This document shows positions 41,866 to 50,206 of a stretch of DNA of 64,000 nucleotides, in pieces. The notes beneath the pieces were generated by a model, which was not told where the DNA came from, ran no database searches, and worked only from the letters and a program-made list of their open reading frames with translations. Numbering within the stretch: position 1 is the stretch's first letter; every line of letters starts with the position of its first letter. The DNA comes from Streptomyces sp. SCL15-4. GTDB taxonomy: Bacteria > Actinomycetota > Actinomycetes > Streptomycetales > Streptomycetaceae. The stretch covers positions 6,696,001 through 6,760,000 of the forward strand of contig NZ_JAOBTQ010000001.1 of NCBI RefSeq assembly GCF_033366695.1, written 5' to 3'. The translations under genes were made by a program, and so were the position numbers.

Positions 41866-43287
41866 CTACGCCGGCCGGTCCGCCGCGGGCACGTCCTCGC
41901 CCGTCAGGGGAGTCACACCGCGCACCGCATGGCCCGGCTGCGCGTGCCGCTCCCACCGGACCCCGCCGTCGCCGCCCAGCCCGCGCGCCGGTCCCTGGCA
42001 GCCCTGGGCCACCGCGATACCGAGCGCCACCAGCAGCGTCACCACCACGAACACGAACAGCCGCTGCCGCAGCAGCCGCGGATTCGCCGGCCGCCGCACA
42101 CCTCCCGCCGGACGCCGTCCCGGACCGCCGCGCGGAGCCGGACGGCCGCCGCCGGACCGCGGGCCGCCGCCGCGAGGCGCCGGCGTGGGCCGTACCGTGC
42201 CCGGCCGGGCGGAGCCGGCACCGCCGCGCCCGCCGCCACGCACGCCCGCGCCCCCACGGGACGGCACGTCCCCGCGCGCGGAGACCCCGCCCCTGGACGG
42301 CACACCGCCCCGGGCCGGAGCGCTCCCGCGCGGCGGCGGCGTACCGGGGGAGCCGCGCCGCTGGGCGCGCTGCGGCTCGGGATAGGTGTCGGCGAGCCGT
42401 CCGGTGGGCCGGTCGGCCTCGGCGGCACGCGGGTGGGGCGGCCGTACGTCGTTCAGTCCCTGCGCCTCCCGGGCGGCGATCTCCTTCAGGCGCAACGACA
42501 GCTGGAGCGTGCTGGGCCGCTCCTCGGGGTCCTTCGCCAGACAGGCCCGGATCAGCGGAGCCAGCGCGTCCGGCACGCCCGCCAGGTGCGGCTCCTCGTG
42601 CACCACCCGGTACAACATCACCTCGGAACTGCCGTGCCCGAAGGGCGAGTCGCCGGTCGAGGCGTACGCCAGGGTCGCGCCCAGCGAGAAGACGTCGGTG
42701 GCCGGAGTGACCGCCGCGCCGCGCACCTGCTCGGGGGCGAGGAAGCCGGGGGAGCCGACCGCGGTGCCCACATGGGTGAGCGTGGAGGCGCCGGTGGCCC
42801 AGGCGATGCCGAAGTCGATGATCCGCGGGCCCTTGGGGGACAGCAGGATGTTGGAGGGCTTCAGGTCCCGGTGGACGACACCCGCCTCGTGGACCGCGAC
42901 CAGCCCCTCGGACAGGGCCGCGCCGATCGCCGCCGTGTCCGCGGCGCCGAGCGCGCCCTCCTCGGCGACCTTGTCGTGCAGGGAGGGGCCGGGCACGTAC
43001 TGGGTGGCGAACCAGGGCCGCTCGGCCTCCAGGTCGGCGGCGACCAGCCGGGCCGTGCAGCCGCCGCGGATCCGCCGGGCCGCGGACACCTCGCGCGCGA
43101 ACCGCGACCGGAACTCCTGATCCTCCGCCAGGTCCGGCCGGATCACCTTCAGCGCGACCCGCTGCCCCTTCTTGTCGGAGCCGAGATAGACCACGCCCAT
43201 CCCGCCCGCGCCGAGCCGTCGGTGAAGCCTGAACGAGCCGACGACGCGCGGGTCCTCGCGCCTCAGGCGCATCATCGCCATGTCCAT
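41866..43287 (-). CDS. Hanks-type Ser/Thr protein kinase with one transmembrane helix
   Basis: 473-aa membrane kinase. P-loop LGAGGMGVVY (residues 25-34), catalytic Lys47 (VALKV), HRDLKPSN (about 139), DFG in IIDFGIAWA (about 158) and APEQVRG activation-loop end. A long Arg/Gly/Pro-rich juxtamembrane region (about 300-420) precedes one helix (RLFVFVVVTLLVALGIAVA) and a short external tail (about 35 residues) with no PASTA domain. ATG 43287 chosen with GGGG just upstream; further in-frame Met codons follow. Targets unknown. Confidence 0.9.
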   Translation of the reverse strand: MDMAMMRLRREDPRVVGSFRLHRRLGAGGMGVVYLGSDKKGQRVALKVIRPDLAEDQEFRSRFAREVSAARRIRGGCTARLVAADLEAERPWFATQYVPGPSLHDKVAEEGALGAADTAAIGAALSEGLVAVHEAGVVHRDLKPSNILLSPKGPRIIDFGIAWATGASTLTHVGTAVGSPGFLAPEQVRGAAVTPATDVFSLGATLAYASTGDSPFGHGSSEVMLYRVVHEEPHLAGVPDALAPLIRACLAKDPEERPSTLQLSLRLKEIAAREAQGLNDVRPPHPRAAEADRPTGRLADTYPEPQRAQRRGSPGTPPPRGSAPARGGVPSRGGVSARGDVPSRGGAGVRGGGRGGAGSARPGTVRPTPAPRGGGPRSGGGRPAPRGGPGRRPAGGVRRPANPRLLRQRLFVFVVVTLLVALGIAVAQGCQGPARGLGGDGGVRWERHAQPGHAVRGVTPLTGEDVPAADRPA

Positions 43288-43888
43288 CCCCGCTGCCCGG
43301 TCCCTGTGACGTGGCACAGCTTACGTTTCCACGGCCGCCCGCGCGCAGAGGCCGCGCCCTCTCGGCGGAACGGATTGTGCGGGCGGCCCGGAGGAGGTGA
43401 AACCCGGTCAGCACCCCGCGCGTTACGGCGACTTCGAGCCACCGTGACCCTCAACCCGCGTGCCGCTCCGGGAGGTTGAGCTCGCGGAGAGCGACGGCAC
43501 CCCCGGTGCCGGCCCCGCCGGCCACCGGGCACGGACCGTCCGCGGGCGGGCCCGCGCCCCGGATCACGGTCCGCTCCCGGACCCCCTCCCGACACCGGTC
43601 CGAGTGATCGAAGTCACTCCACCCGGTGAGCGGGATGCTTCCGAAATGACCGGACAGAGCGGGCGCCCTCTCCGGGAAGACCCCGATACCCGGGCCCGCT
43701 TCTCCACCCAGGGGAGTACTTCGCGGCTCGGGGCTCATCCTCGCGGAGGCCCGGCAATCGGTACGAGGGCATGACGTCACCCGCGGGGGCCGCGCCTAGA
43801 TTGGGGACAAGCGGTGGGTGCGGTACTCGTCCCCCGAGATCGGACGCCCGCCGCTGCCGACGACAACCGAACAGTCAGGAGAGGGACC
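43288..43888. other. 601-bp gap between kinase and small membrane protein
   Basis: No gene I can support. It includes the kinase's upstream region and a stretch with alternating short frames lacking codon bias. Before the next gene TAGATT (near 43797) could be a -10. A CACCCCG/CGGGGTG-like symmetry is present near 43411 but weak. Confidence 0.35.
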
Positions 43889-44065
43889 ATGGCCCACACG
43901 GCACCGCGACGCACGGCGTTCGCTCACCGCCGCACGGGCCGCCGCCACCCCTTGGTGGCGACGCTCTTGGCCCTTCCCCTCGCGGCCCTGCTCCTGCTCG
44001 TCTTCGACGGCTGGGAGACGGTGGCCACACAGGCGTCGTCCGTGGGTGCGATGCTGGGGCGCTGA
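43889..44065 (+). CDS. Small single-TM membrane protein (58 aa)
   Basis: 58-aa frame: basic N-terminus (RRTAFAHRRTGRRHP) then one hydrophobic helix (LVATLLALPLAALLLLVFDG) and a short tail. GGAGAGGG is 3-4 bases before ATG 43889, and a perfect 15-bp hairpin follows, so it looks like a real monocistronic gene. Function unknown; topology suggests an N-in single-span protein. Confidence 0.65.
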   Translation: MAHTAPRRTAFAHRRTGRRHPLVATLLALPLAALLLLVFDGWETVATQASSVGAMLGR

Positions 44066-44152
44066 GCGGCGACCCCAGGCCCGGAAGAGCGGTCCGGGCG
44101 GGGACATCGATCCATGAAACCCCGTGGGGACGGGGGTGCGGCGGACGGCAAC

Positions 44153-44186
44153 AATGCCGGCGCAGCTGGGGAGCTGCGCCGGCATT
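44153..44186 (+). terminator. 15-bp perfect hairpin
   Basis: AATGCCGGCGCAGCT (44153-44167), loop GGGG, AGCTGCGCCGGCATT (44172-44186). Strongest simple stem in the window; 88 bases after the small membrane protein's stop. Confidence 0.75.
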
Positions 44187-44212
44187 AGCCGTTTCACACC
44201 CCTCCACCACGA

Positions 44213-44445
44213 CGCCGCGGCCCGCCGTACAAGAGCAGCGGGCCTCCGCCGTCACGCGGTGCCGAGTCCGTGAGCCCGGCCGGCGCGGTGTCCCGTGCCT
44301 CTTCGGGAGCTGTGGCGCCGCCCGGCCGTCGTACGGGACAGTGGGTTTCCGCCGTCGTGGCGCGGTGCCGAGTCCGTGACCCGGCCCGCGCGGTGGACCG
44401 AACCCCTTCAGGCGCTGTGGCGCCGCCCGGCCCGCCGTACCTCGC
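44213..44445. repeat. Imperfect ~105-bp intergenic tandem repeat
   Basis: Blocks such as GTGGCGCCGCCCGGCC (44312 and 44417) and CGGTGCCGAGTCCGTGA (around 44258 and 44364) recur with a period of about 105 bp, giving two and a bit diverged copies. The gap 44187-44521 otherwise has no gene. Possibly the remains of a duplicated regulatory or coding segment. Confidence 0.6.
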
Positions 44446-44521
44446 CGGCGCGGGCGGGCGACCCTCCCCGCGGCCACCCCCGGTACCCTCGGCCGAACAG
44501 CCACCCTTCCCCGAGGCAGCC

Positions 44522-45538
44522 TTGACCGCAGACCCGGCCACCACCACGACCGCGGGCACCCCCGCGGACCCCGTCATATCCGCCCTGACCGCCCAGGCCG
44601 AGGCGGCGGCCCACCCCCACGGCGTCCCCGCCCCCTGCCCCTGCGCGACCGCCTCGCTCGCCACCCGTCCCGACGCCACCGTCGTCCGCCACGCCGGTGT
44701 CGTGGCCAAGGCCCACGCTCCCGGCACCGACCCCGCCGCGCTGGCCCTCCGCGTCGCCAGGGCCGCCCGGCTCCCGGACGTGCTGCTGCCGCCCCTCGCC
44801 CCCGTCCCGGCCCCGCTGCGCGACCCGCACGACCGCCTGGTCACCCTCTGGCCGTACGGCGCCCCCGTCGACCCGGACGACCCGGACGCGGCCCCCTGGG
44901 AGGCCGTGGCCACCCTGCTGGCCCGGCTGCACCGCGCCCCCGTACCCACCGGCCTGCCCCCGATGCGCGGCCCCGCCAAAGCCGCCCGCGCCCTCCACCG
45001 GCTCCGCTCGGCCCTGCGCACCACGCCCCACGCGCCCGCCCGCCCCGCCGCCCGCCCGGTCCTCGCCGCCTGGGCCGCCCTGCCCGCCTGGGCCCGGGCC
45101 GACGCCCCGATGCCCGGCCCGGCGGTCCTCTGCCACGGCGATCTGCACCTCGGCCAGCTCGTCCGGCATCCCGCCCCGGACGGCCCGTGGCGGCTCATCG
45201 ACGTGGACGACCTCGGCGCCGGCGTCCCCGCCTGGGACCTCGCCCGCCCCGCCGCCTGGTACGCCTGCGGACTCCTCCCGCCCGACGAGTGGACCCGCTT
45301 CCTGAGCGCCTACCGGCGCGCCGGCGGCCCGGCCGTGCCCGCGGACGGCGACCCCTGGCCCGTCCTGGACGTCCCGGCCCGCGCGCTCACCGTGCAGACG
45401 GCCGCCCTGGCGATCACCAAGGCGCTCGCCGCCGGCCGCCCGCTGGACGAGGTGGAGCAGGCCGTGGCGGACGCCTGCGCGCGCATGCCGTCCGCCCCCG
45501 CACACCCTCCCGAGCCGGCGCCGGGAATCCCGGACTAG
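44522..45538 (+). CDS. Aminoglycoside phosphotransferase (APH)-like kinase
   Basis: 338-aa protein-kinase-like phosphotransferase. The Brenner motif VLCHGDLHLGQLV holds the catalytic Asp and Asn/Gln-type position, and RLIDVDDLGAGVPAWDLARP is the metal-binding DFG-like motif. N-terminal beta sheet is unusually Ala/Pro-rich and lacks a clear P-loop, so the ATP loop cannot be confirmed. TTG 44522 is chosen: GAGG lies upstream and further upstream is repetitive intergenic DNA. Family acts on sugars, choline, macrolides and aminoglycosides; no substrate assigned. 80 bases before the zinc-finger gene. Confidence 0.72.
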   Translation: MTADPATTTTAGTPADPVISALTAQAEAAAHPHGVPAPCPCATASLATRPDATVVRHAGVVAKAHAPGTDPAALALRVARAARLPDVLLPPLAPVPAPLRDPHDRLVTLWPYGAPVDPDDPDAAPWEAVATLLARLHRAPVPTGLPPMRGPAKAARALHRLRSALRTTPHAPARPAARPVLAAWAALPAWARADAPMPGPAVLCHGDLHLGQLVRHPAPDGPWRLIDVDDLGAGVPAWDLARPAAWYACGLLPPDEWTRFLSAYRRAGGPAVPADGDPWPVLDVPARALTVQTAALAITKALAAGRPLDEVEQAVADACARMPSAPAHPPEPAPGIPD

Positions 45539-45618
45539 GCTGCAACCGCCCGGGGCCGGACGGAGTCTGTCCTGGGGAAACACGAAGCGGTACCGACCGG
45601 CGAGGAGTTGAGCCGAGC

Positions 45619-45915
45619 ATGCAGTGTCCGAAGTGCCATGCGCCGATGCACACCTACAACCGCAACGGCGTCCAGATCGAGCAGTGCAGCGGCTGTCGCG
45701 GCATATTCCTCGACTACGGCGAGCTGGAGGCGCTGACCCGTCTGGAGGCCCAGTGGTCGCAGCCGGCCCCGCCCCCGCCGCCCGCCCCGCAGGCCTACCC
45801 GGCGGCCCCGCCCGCGCCCGCCTGGGGAGCCCCGCACGGCGGCCACCACGGCGACCACGGTCACTACGGCCACCAGCGCCACAAGAGTTTCGGCCGCATG
45901 CTGTTCTCCAGCTGA
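45619..45915 (+). CDS. TFIIB-type zinc-ribbon protein (zf-TFIIB family)
   Basis: 98-aa protein. The N-terminus CPKCHAPM...GVQIEQCSGCRGIFLDYGELEAL is the zinc ribbon of the zf-TFIIB family (two CXXC pairs). The middle is Pro/Ala-rich and the end is His-rich (HGGHHGDHGHYGHQRHK), suggesting extra metal binding. GGCGAGGAG upstream of ATG 45619. Function unknown. A bidirectional-looking terminator separates it from the convergent tRNA cluster. Confidence 0.8.
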   Translation: MQCPKCHAPMHTYNRNGVQIEQCSGCRGIFLDYGELEALTRLEAQWSQPAPPPPPAPQAYPAAPPAPAWGAPHGGHHGDHGHYGHQRHKSFGRMLFSS

Positions 45916-45922
45916 GCGCACG

Positions 45923-45961
45923 AAGAAGCCCCCGGCCGTACGAGACGGCCGGGGGCTTCTT
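45923..45961. terminator. Bidirectional 17-bp terminator
   Basis: AAGAAGCCCCCGGCCGT (45923-45939), loop ACGAG, ACGGCCGGGGGCTTCTT (45945-45961). Perfect stem with A-rich start and T-rich end, serving the zinc-ribbon gene on one strand and the tRNA cluster on the other. Confidence 0.85.
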
Positions 45962-45967
45962 ACTGTG

Positions 45968-46039
45968 TGGACGATACTGGGATTGAACCAGTGACCTCTT
46001 CCGTGTCAGGGAAGCGCTCTCCCGCTGAGCTAATCGTCC
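45968..46039 (-). tRNA. tRNA-Val(GAC), copy 3 of cluster
   Basis: 72-nt cloverleaf, GGACGAT acceptor pairing with ATCGTCC, D arm GCTC/GAGC, anticodon loop CTGACAC (GAC) and T arm CTGGTTCAATCCCAG. CCA is not encoded. Body identical to the other two Val copies. Confidence 0.95.
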
Positions 46040-46068
46040 GCGGACCGTGACCCGAGAGTCACAGGCGG

Positions 46069-46140
46069 TGCGCGATACTGGGATTGAACCAGTGACCTCT
46101 TCCGTGTCAGGGAAGCGCTCTCCCGCTGAGCTAATCGCGC
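46069..46140 (-). tRNA. tRNA-Val(GAC), copy 2, variant acceptor stem
   Basis: Same body as the neighbours but with acceptor GCGCGAT pairing with ATCGCGC instead of GGACGAT/ATCGTCC: two compensated base-pair changes. Anticodon GAC. No encoded CCA. Confidence 0.93.
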
Positions 46141-46178
46141 GGGGGACCTTCGAGAAGATCCGGGATCCGAAGATCCAG

Positions 46179-46250
46179 TGGACGATACTGGGATTGAACC
46201 AGTGACCTCTTCCGTGTCAGGGAAGCGCTCTCCCGCTGAGCTAATCGTCC
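46179..46250 (-). tRNA. tRNA-Val(GAC), copy 1
   Basis: 72 nt, identical to the copy at 45968-46039. Only one base separates its 5' end from the encoded CCA of the tRNA-Cys, so the cluster is presumably one processed transcript. Confidence 0.95.
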
Positions 46251-46251
46251 T

Positions 46252-46325
46252 TGGAGGTGGAGACGGGATTTGAACCCGTGTAGACGGCTTTGCAGGCCGT
46301 TGCCTCGCCTCTCGGCCACTCCACC
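46252..46325 (-). tRNA. tRNA-Cys(GCA)
   Basis: GGTGGAG...CTCCACC acceptor, discriminator U, anticodon loop CTGCAAA (GCA). The sole tRNA of the cluster with its CCA encoded (complement of 46252-46254). Confidence 0.95.
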
Positions 46326-46363
46326 AGGAGTGTAGGGGATCGGGATGACCCCTACTTCCTTCG

Positions 46364-46436
46364 AGCGGACGACGAGGCTCGAACTCGCGACCTCAACCTT
46401 GGCAAGGTTGCGCTCTACCAACTGAGCTACGTCCGC
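46364..46436 (-). tRNA. tRNA-Gly(GCC)
   Basis: 73 nt, acceptor GCGGACG/CGTCCGC, anticodon loop TTGCCAA (GCC), T arm GCGAGTTCGAGCCTCG. First gene of the minus-strand Gly-Cys-Val-Val-Val cluster. Confidence 0.95.
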
Positions 46437-46601
46437 TTGTCGTTTCGGTCCGCTTCCGCGTCCCGGCGACGTGTTGAACTCTAGCGGATTCCTGGGCCAG
46501 CACAAAAACGCGTTTGCGCAGCGTGCTGCGGTGCGCTCCGCGTACCCCGTGGTCAGCGCCCCCTCCGGGACATCCCTGGGCCACCCGCGGGACCCCCGAC
46601 C

Positions 46602-46614
46602 TAGACTCGACCAC
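46602..46614 (+). promoter_or_regulatory. Leaderless -10 for the pabB-like gene
   Basis: TAGACT (46602-46607) ends 7 nt before the GTG start at 46615, so transcription probably begins at the start codon. No ribosome-binding site is present. Confidence 0.55.
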
Positions 46615-47670
46615 GTGCTCCACCACCCCCTCGCGCTCCCTCCTCTGGCCCGCTTCGGCGACCGTGTCGCCACCGGTCTGCTCGACGTCACCGGCGACCC
46701 GGCCGCCCTGGACTCCACCGGCTTCTGGGCCGTGTGCGCGGACTTCGAGGGCCGGCTGACCTGCGCCCGCTTCGCCGACGTACGCGAGGAGCCGGTGCCC
46801 GCCCCGCGCCCCGGCCGGTGGCGGGGCCCGCGGCCGGGTGAGTGGACCTCCTCCCTGGACCGCGCCGCGTACACGGCGGCCGTCCGCCGCGTCCGCGAGC
46901 ACATCGCGGCCGGCGAGGTCTACCAGGCCAACCTCTGCCGGGTGCTCAGCGCGCCCGTCGCCCCCGGCGCCGACGTGGACGCGCTGACCGCCGTACTGGC
47001 CCGCGGCAACCCCGCGCCGTACGCGGGCACCATCCGCCTGCCGGAGCACGGCGTGGAGATCGCCACCGCCTCGCCCGAGCTGTTCCTGCGCCGGAACGGC
47101 CGTACCGTCGAGTCGGGGCCGATCAAGGGCACCGGGCGCACCGAGGCGGACCTCCTGGAGAAGGACTACGCCGAGAACGTGATGATCGTGGACCTGGTCC
47201 GCAACGACATCGGGCGGGTGTGCGCGACCGGCAGCGTGACCGTCCCGGACCTGTGCGCGGTGGAGAAGCACCCGGGGCTCGTCCACCTCGTCTCCACCGT
47301 GCGCGGCGAACTGCGCGCGGACGCCGGCTGGCCGGAGCTGCTGGCCGCGGCCTTCCCGCCCGGCTCGGTCACCGGCGCCCCCAAGTCGAGCGCCCTGAGG
47401 ATCATCGAGGCGCTGGAGACGGCACCGCGCGGACCGTACTGCGGCGGCATCGGCTGGGTGGACGCCGACCGGGGCACCGCCGAGCTGGCCGTCGGCATAC
47501 GCACCTTCTGGATCGACCGCGCCGCGGGCGTCCTGCGCTTCGGCAGCGGCGCCGGCATCACCTGGGGGTCCGACCCGGAGGGGGAGTGGCGGGAGACCGA
47601 GCTGAAGGCGTCCCGGCTGCTCGCCGTGGCGTCGGGCGCGTACGAGGAGACCGGGGAGGTGCTCGGATGA
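46615..47670 (+). CDS. pabB: Chorismate-binding protein, aminodeoxychorismate synthase component I-like
   Basis: 351-aa member of the anthranilate/ADC/isochorismate synthase fold, probably making 4-amino-4-deoxychorismate for folate or a pABA product. Key segments: AGEVYQANLCRVL, ASPELFLRRNGRTVESGPIKGTGR (split), LVRNDIGRV, VEKHPGLVHLVSTVRG, FPPGSVTGAPKSSALRII and YCGGIGWVD. The N-terminal domain is shorter than in TrpE, as in stand-alone PabB. No glutamine amidotransferase (pabA) gene follows, so it may use ammonia or a remote subunit. Coupled (ATGA) to the pabC-like gene. Confidence 0.85.
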   Translation: MLHHPLALPPLARFGDRVATGLLDVTGDPAALDSTGFWAVCADFEGRLTCARFADVREEPVPAPRPGRWRGPRPGEWTSSLDRAAYTAAVRRVREHIAAGEVYQANLCRVLSAPVAPGADVDALTAVLARGNPAPYAGTIRLPEHGVEIATASPELFLRRNGRTVESGPIKGTGRTEADLLEKDYAENVMIVDLVRNDIGRVCATGSVTVPDLCAVEKHPGLVHLVSTVRGELRADAGWPELLAAAFPPGSVTGAPKSSALRIIEALETAPRGPYCGGIGWVDADRGTAELAVGIRTFWIDRAAGVLRFGSGAGITWGSDPEGEWRETELKASRLLAVASGAYEETGEVLG

Positions 47671-48488
47671 GGATCTGGCTGGACGGCGGGCTGCGCGAGG
47701 CGGAATCCGCCCTGGTCTCCGTCCTCGACCGCGGCCTGACGGTCGGCGAGGGCGTCTTCGAGACCGTGAAGACGGTCCACGGCGAGCCGTTCGCGCTCAC
47801 CCGGCACCTCGACCGGCTGACCCGCTCCGCCCGCGTCCTCGGCCTGCCCGACCCCGACCACGACGAGATCCGCCGCGCCTGTACGGCCGTACTGGAGGCC
47901 AACGCGATGCCGCTCGGCAGGCTGCGGATCACCTGCACCGGCGGCCGGGGCCCGCTCGGCACCGGCCGCGGCGGGCAGGGACCCACCCTGGTGGTCGCCG
48001 TCGGCGAGACCGTCCGCCGCCCCGACTCCACCACGGCGGTCACCGTCCCCTGGACCCGCAACGAGCGCGGCGCCCTCGCCGGCGTGAAGAGCACGTCGTA
48101 CGCCGAGAACCTCGTCGCCCTCGACCGCGCCCGCCGGCTCGGCGCCTCCGAGGCCCTGTTCGGCAACACGGCCGGACGGCTCTGCGAGGGCACCGCGACG
48201 AACGTCTTCGTCGTCCTGGACGGCGAGATCCACACCCCGCCGGTCGCCTCCGGCTGTCTGCCCGGCATCACCCGGGCCCTGGTCCTGGAGTGGACGGGCG
48301 CCCGGGAGACCGACCTGCCGCTGGACGTCCTCCAGCGCGCCGACGAGGTCTTCCTCACCTCCAGCCTCAGGGACGTGCAGGCCCTGCACCGGATCGACGG
48401 ACGCGAACTGCCCGGCACCCGGGGGCCGGTGACCGCCGAGGCCATGCGCGTCTTCGACGAGCGGTCCGGTCGGCACCCGGACCCCTGA
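47667..48488 (+). CDS. pabC: Aminodeoxychorismate lyase / class IV aminotransferase
   Basis: 273-aa fold-type IV PLP enzyme. N-terminal LDGGLREAESALVSVLDRGL and GEGVFETVKTVHG are typical; PLP Lys141 lies in GVKSTSYAENL, and the C-terminal ATNVFVVLDGEIHTPP and SLRDVQALHRIDG are class IV motifs. By context with the PabB-like gene it should release pABA and pyruvate from ADC; a branched-chain aminotransferase cannot be excluded from sequence alone. ATG overlaps the pabB stop. Confidence 0.85.
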   Translation: MRIWLDGGLREAESALVSVLDRGLTVGEGVFETVKTVHGEPFALTRHLDRLTRSARVLGLPDPDHDEIRRACTAVLEANAMPLGRLRITCTGGRGPLGTGRGGQGPTLVVAVGETVRRPDSTTAVTVPWTRNERGALAGVKSTSYAENLVALDRARRLGASEALFGNTAGRLCEGTATNVFVVLDGEIHTPPVASGCLPGITRALVLEWTGARETDLPLDVLQRADEVFLTSSLRDVQALHRIDGRELPGTRGPVTAEAMRVFDERSGRHPDP

Positions 48489-48593
48489 GCCGGGCGGCAT
48501 GCCCCTACGGCGGCGGGCCGCCGCGCGGTCCCGGTGGCCGGCGGTACCGAAAACCGGCTGACTCGGCGGGCCGGCGCGGGTAGAACACCTGTG

Positions 48594-49418
48594 ATGACGA
48601 CGACCCTGCGGCCGGCCGAGCCGCTCCGGCACAACCCCGACGGGACCCGCTCACGGCGCTACGCGGTGTGCGTGAACAGCCGTCCCGTCGGCGAGATCCA
48701 CCTCGGTACCTCACCGTCCCTCGGCGACCCGGTGGCCCGCATCATCGACCTGCGGATCGCCGAGCCCGACCGGCGGCGCGGACGGGGCACCGTGGCGGCG
48801 CTCGCCGCGGAGGAGGTGGCCCGCGGCTGGGGCTGCGTCCAGCTGGAGGCCCTGGTGCCCGCCACGGCCGACGCCGCCCTGGGCCTGTTCCGCACCCTCG
48901 GCTACACCGTCCGCAACCGCGGCATGGACAAACGCCTCGGCGCCGCCCCGCCCGCGCTGCCACCGGGCAGCCGCGCGCGGCCCATGACGGAGGAGGAGTA
49001 CGACGCCTGGATGGCGGACGAGAGCGAGCGGTTCGCCCGCACGTGGATCGACCTCGGCGTCCCCGAGGCCGCCGCCCGCGCCAAGTCCCGCAACGACCAC
49101 GCCAGGCTGCTGCCGCACGGCCTCGCGACCGACGGCGTGCTCTTCAGCGTGCTGGAACACGAGGGCGTCCCGGTGGGCACGCTGTGGGTGGCGGTGGGGG
49201 AGCCCAAGGCGTACGTGTTCGACGTCGAGACGTACCCGGCCCACCGGGGCCGGGGACACGGCCGCACGCTCATGCTCCTGGCGGAACGCCAGGCGATCGA
49301 GTCCGGCCGCCCGGTCCTCGGCCTCAACGTCTTCGCGGGCAACACTCCCGCCGAGCACCTGTACGCGTCACTCGGCTACGAACCGGTGCTCCACTGCCTG
49401 AGCAAGCCCTTGCTGTAG
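48594..49418 (+). CDS. Tandem-GNAT acetyltransferase
   Basis: 274-aa protein with two GNAT-like halves. The first half (residues about 40-115) has EPDRRRGRGTVAALAAEEVA and LEALVPATADAALGLF; the second (about 175-270) has VETYPAHRGRGHGRTLMLLA and LNVFAGNTPAEHLYASLGYE. Double GNATs include mycothiol synthase, but motifs here do not identify it. TAGAAC ends 7 nt before ATG 48594, so the start may be leaderless; an in-frame GTG at 48591 is an alternative. Confidence 0.8.
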   Translation: MTTTLRPAEPLRHNPDGTRSRRYAVCVNSRPVGEIHLGTSPSLGDPVARIIDLRIAEPDRRRGRGTVAALAAEEVARGWGCVQLEALVPATADAALGLFRTLGYTVRNRGMDKRLGAAPPALPPGSRARPMTEEEYDAWMADESERFARTWIDLGVPEAAARAKSRNDHARLLPHGLATDGVLFSVLEHEGVPVGTLWVAVGEPKAYVFDVETYPAHRGRGHGRTLMLLAERQAIESGRPVLGLNVFAGNTPAEHLYASLGYEPVLHCLSKPLL

Positions 49419-49485
49419 CAGGCGCCCCGGGGCGGCCCTGTGGCCGGGCACGCCGCGGGACCGGCCGTCCTGGCCCGGCCGGTGC

Positions 49486-50019
49486 TCAGGCCTGCCCGGC
49501 GGTGCGGCCGGCCAGCAGGCGGTCCGCGACGTCCTCGACGCGTGCGCGCAGGCCCTCCTGGCTCTTGCCGCCGTCGAGGCGCTCGCCGCCGATGACGTAC
49601 GTCGGCGTACCGGTCACGCCGATCGCCTTGCCCTCGGCCTGGTCGGCGTCCACGGCCAGGATGTGCCGGCCGTCGATCAGCGCGGTGTCGAACTCCTCCG
49701 CGTCCAGACCCAGTTCGCGCGCCACCTCGACCAGGAAGGGTTCTCCCTGACGGTCCAGCTCCGCGACCCGCTCCAGCACGGCCTCCACGTACGGCCAGCC
49801 CTTGCCCTGCTCCAGCGCCTCCTCGGCGGCCTGCGCGGCGGCGAAGGAGTGCTTGTGCTTCTCCAGCGGGAAGTGCCGCAGCCGCAGCTCGATCCGGTCG
49901 CCGTAGCGGGCACGCAGGGCGCGTACGTCGTCCAGGGCGGTACGGCAGTCGGGGCACTGCAGCTCGCACCAGACGTCGAGGACGAGGGCATCGGCGCGTG
50001 CGGGGGAGGAGTCGCTCAT
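49486..50019 (-). CDS. Cytosolic DsbA/FrnE-like thioredoxin-fold protein
   Basis: 177-aa DsbA-superfamily protein without signal peptide. Active-site CPDC (Cys22 and Cys25) begins the thioredoxin fold, followed by a helical insertion (AAQAAEEALEQGKGWPYVEA) and the cis-Pro strand GVTGTPTYVIGG. FrnE-type oxidoreductases were first named in Streptomyces polyketide clusters, but here context gives no pathway. Thiol-disulfide oxidoreductase activity is inferred. Confidence 0.85.
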   Translation of the reverse strand: MSDSSPARADALVLDVWCELQCPDCRTALDDVRALRARYGDRIELRLRHFPLEKHKHSFAAAQAAEEALEQGKGWPYVEAVLERVAELDRQGEPFLVEVARELGLDAEEFDTALIDGRHILAVDADQAEGKAIGVTGTPTYVIGGERLDGGKSQEGLRARVEDVADRLLAGRTAGQA

Positions 50020-50206
50020 ACCCACCAGTCTTCCAGGCCGGACAGGGGCGGCCCAACCGGGACCTCGGCGTACGCCGCCGGACGCGCACCGGCACTCCCG
50101 TAGGAGAGGACCCGGAGATGTCCCTGATGTCCGGCTGGACCATGGCCTCGCGGGGAGCCGGCGGTGCACGATGGAGGCGACGAACCGAGCCCGCCAGGAG
50201 GACCGG

